In this document: positions 11,786 to 12,110 of the stretch, piece by piece
How the letters are laid out: each line of letters starts with the position of its first letter
Numbering within the stretch: the stretch's first letter is position 1
Assembly: GCA_016650115.1 (NCBI GenBank)
Contig: JAENWI010000026.1
Coordinates: 1 to 12,110 of the forward strand
Source: Peptostreptococcaceae bacterium
Lineage (GTDB): Bacteria; Bacillota; Clostridia; Peptostreptococcales; Anaerovoracaceae
Direction of reading: 5' to 3'
DNA: 12,110 bases
Translations under genes and position numbers: made by a program
Notes under the pieces: model-generated
What the model was told of the DNA's origin: nothing
Database searches by the model: none
What the model saw: only the letters and a program-made list of their open reading frames with translations

Positions 11786-12110
11786 TGAAGAATTGGACCA
11801 GGAGCTTAATTGAAAAATTTGTAAATTAAACCCATGGAAAACATGAAAAAAACACGTCGTAAATTTAGCTCAACCTTCAAAGTTAAGGTTGCCATTGAAG
11901 CCCTTAGAGAAAGAAAAACTATAGCAGAGTTAGCAGAACATTATGAACTCCATCCCAATCAAATATCACTATGGAAACAGGAGTTTCTAAAAAAATCTAC
12001 GAATATCTTCGATGAACCAGGTAATCAACAAAAAGAAAAAGAGGTTGATTCAGACAAGTTGTATTCCAAGATTGGTAAATTGGAAATAGAAAATGATTTT
12101 CTAAAAAAAA
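11786..12110 (+). mobile_element. left end of an IS3-family insertion sequence (partial)
   Basis: An IS3-type orfA starts at 11834. The left end is placed tentatively at the TGAAG near 11786, because IS3 ends usually begin with TG and lie some tens of bases before orfA; the inverted repeat cannot be confirmed because the other end is outside the window. The element is read away from the ars/hgc operon, divergent from arsR. Confidence 0.55.
11834..12110 (+). CDS. IS3-family transposase OrfA (partial, runs off window)
   Basis: The frame from ATG 11834 gives MENMKKTRRKFSSTFKVKVA, IEALRERKTIAELAEHYELH and PNQISLWKQEFLKK, the standard helix-turn-helix of IS3/IS911-type OrfA, followed by a leucine-heptad coiled coil (KLYSKIGKLEIENDFLKK). 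The window ends in a run of eight A residues directly after the coiled coil, the place where IS3 elements make OrfAB by -1 frameshifting. An alternative start is the Met at codon 4 (11843). The catalytic DDE part (OrfB) is not in the window, so completeness cannot be judged. Confidence 0.9.
   Translation, partial: MENMKKTRRKFSSTFKVKVAIEALRERKTIAELAEHYELHPNQISLWKQEFLKKSTNIFDEPGNQQKEKEVDSDKLYSKIGKLEIENDFLKK

Noticed and set aside
1..12110. CRISPR array, tRNA or rRNA genes
   Set aside because: No spaced direct repeats or cloverleaf/rRNA-like sequence were recognised on either strand.

Overview
The window looks like chromosomal or mobile-island DNA from an anaerobic member of the Bacteroidota. 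The sequence evidence is AT-rich coding, no clear Shine-Dalgarno sequences, a Bacteroidota-type -7 box (TATGTTTG, matching TAnnTTTG) in front of the regulator, and proteins and an IS3-type transposase with a Bacteroidota flavour. The assignment is inferred; no rRNA or other marker gene is present.

Layout: the far left (1-121) is the 3' end of an ISL3-type insertion sequence on the + strand. From 11653 down to 147 there is one continuous minus-strand gene train of about 11.5 kb with very short gaps. In transcription order it reads: arsR; a lipoprotein with a Cys-rich tail and a duplicated thioredoxin-like fold; a FtsX/MacB-type ABC permease; its ATPase; a secreted DUF1573 protein; arsD; a small thioredoxin-like protein; arsA (double ATPase); a HesB/IscA-like protein; a nonsense-interrupted arsC; an intact arsC; hgcA; hgcB; acr3; a 44-aa membrane peptide; a short CDF-like transporter with a Cys-rich tail; a class I SAM methyltransferase; and a broken DsrE-like gene. 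The far right (11834-12110) is the start of an IS3-family orfA on the + strand, cut by the window edge.

How it works together: ArsR probably represses one promoter whose -7 box lies exactly between the arms of a 7-8-7 inverted repeat. ArsC reduces arsenate, ArsD passes arsenite to ArsA, and Acr3 exports it. The main point of interest is that hgcA and hgcB, the corrinoid protein and ferredoxin required for mercury methylation, lie inside this arsenic operon between arsC and acr3. Mercury methylation may therefore be switched on by arsenite. The envelope genes (ABC transporter, Cys-tailed lipoprotein, DUF1573 protein) and several unrelated products ending in cysteine clusters suggest a wider thiophilic-metal handling module. 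Insertion sequences on both sides and two decayed genes suggest that the cluster has moved and is still being remodelled.
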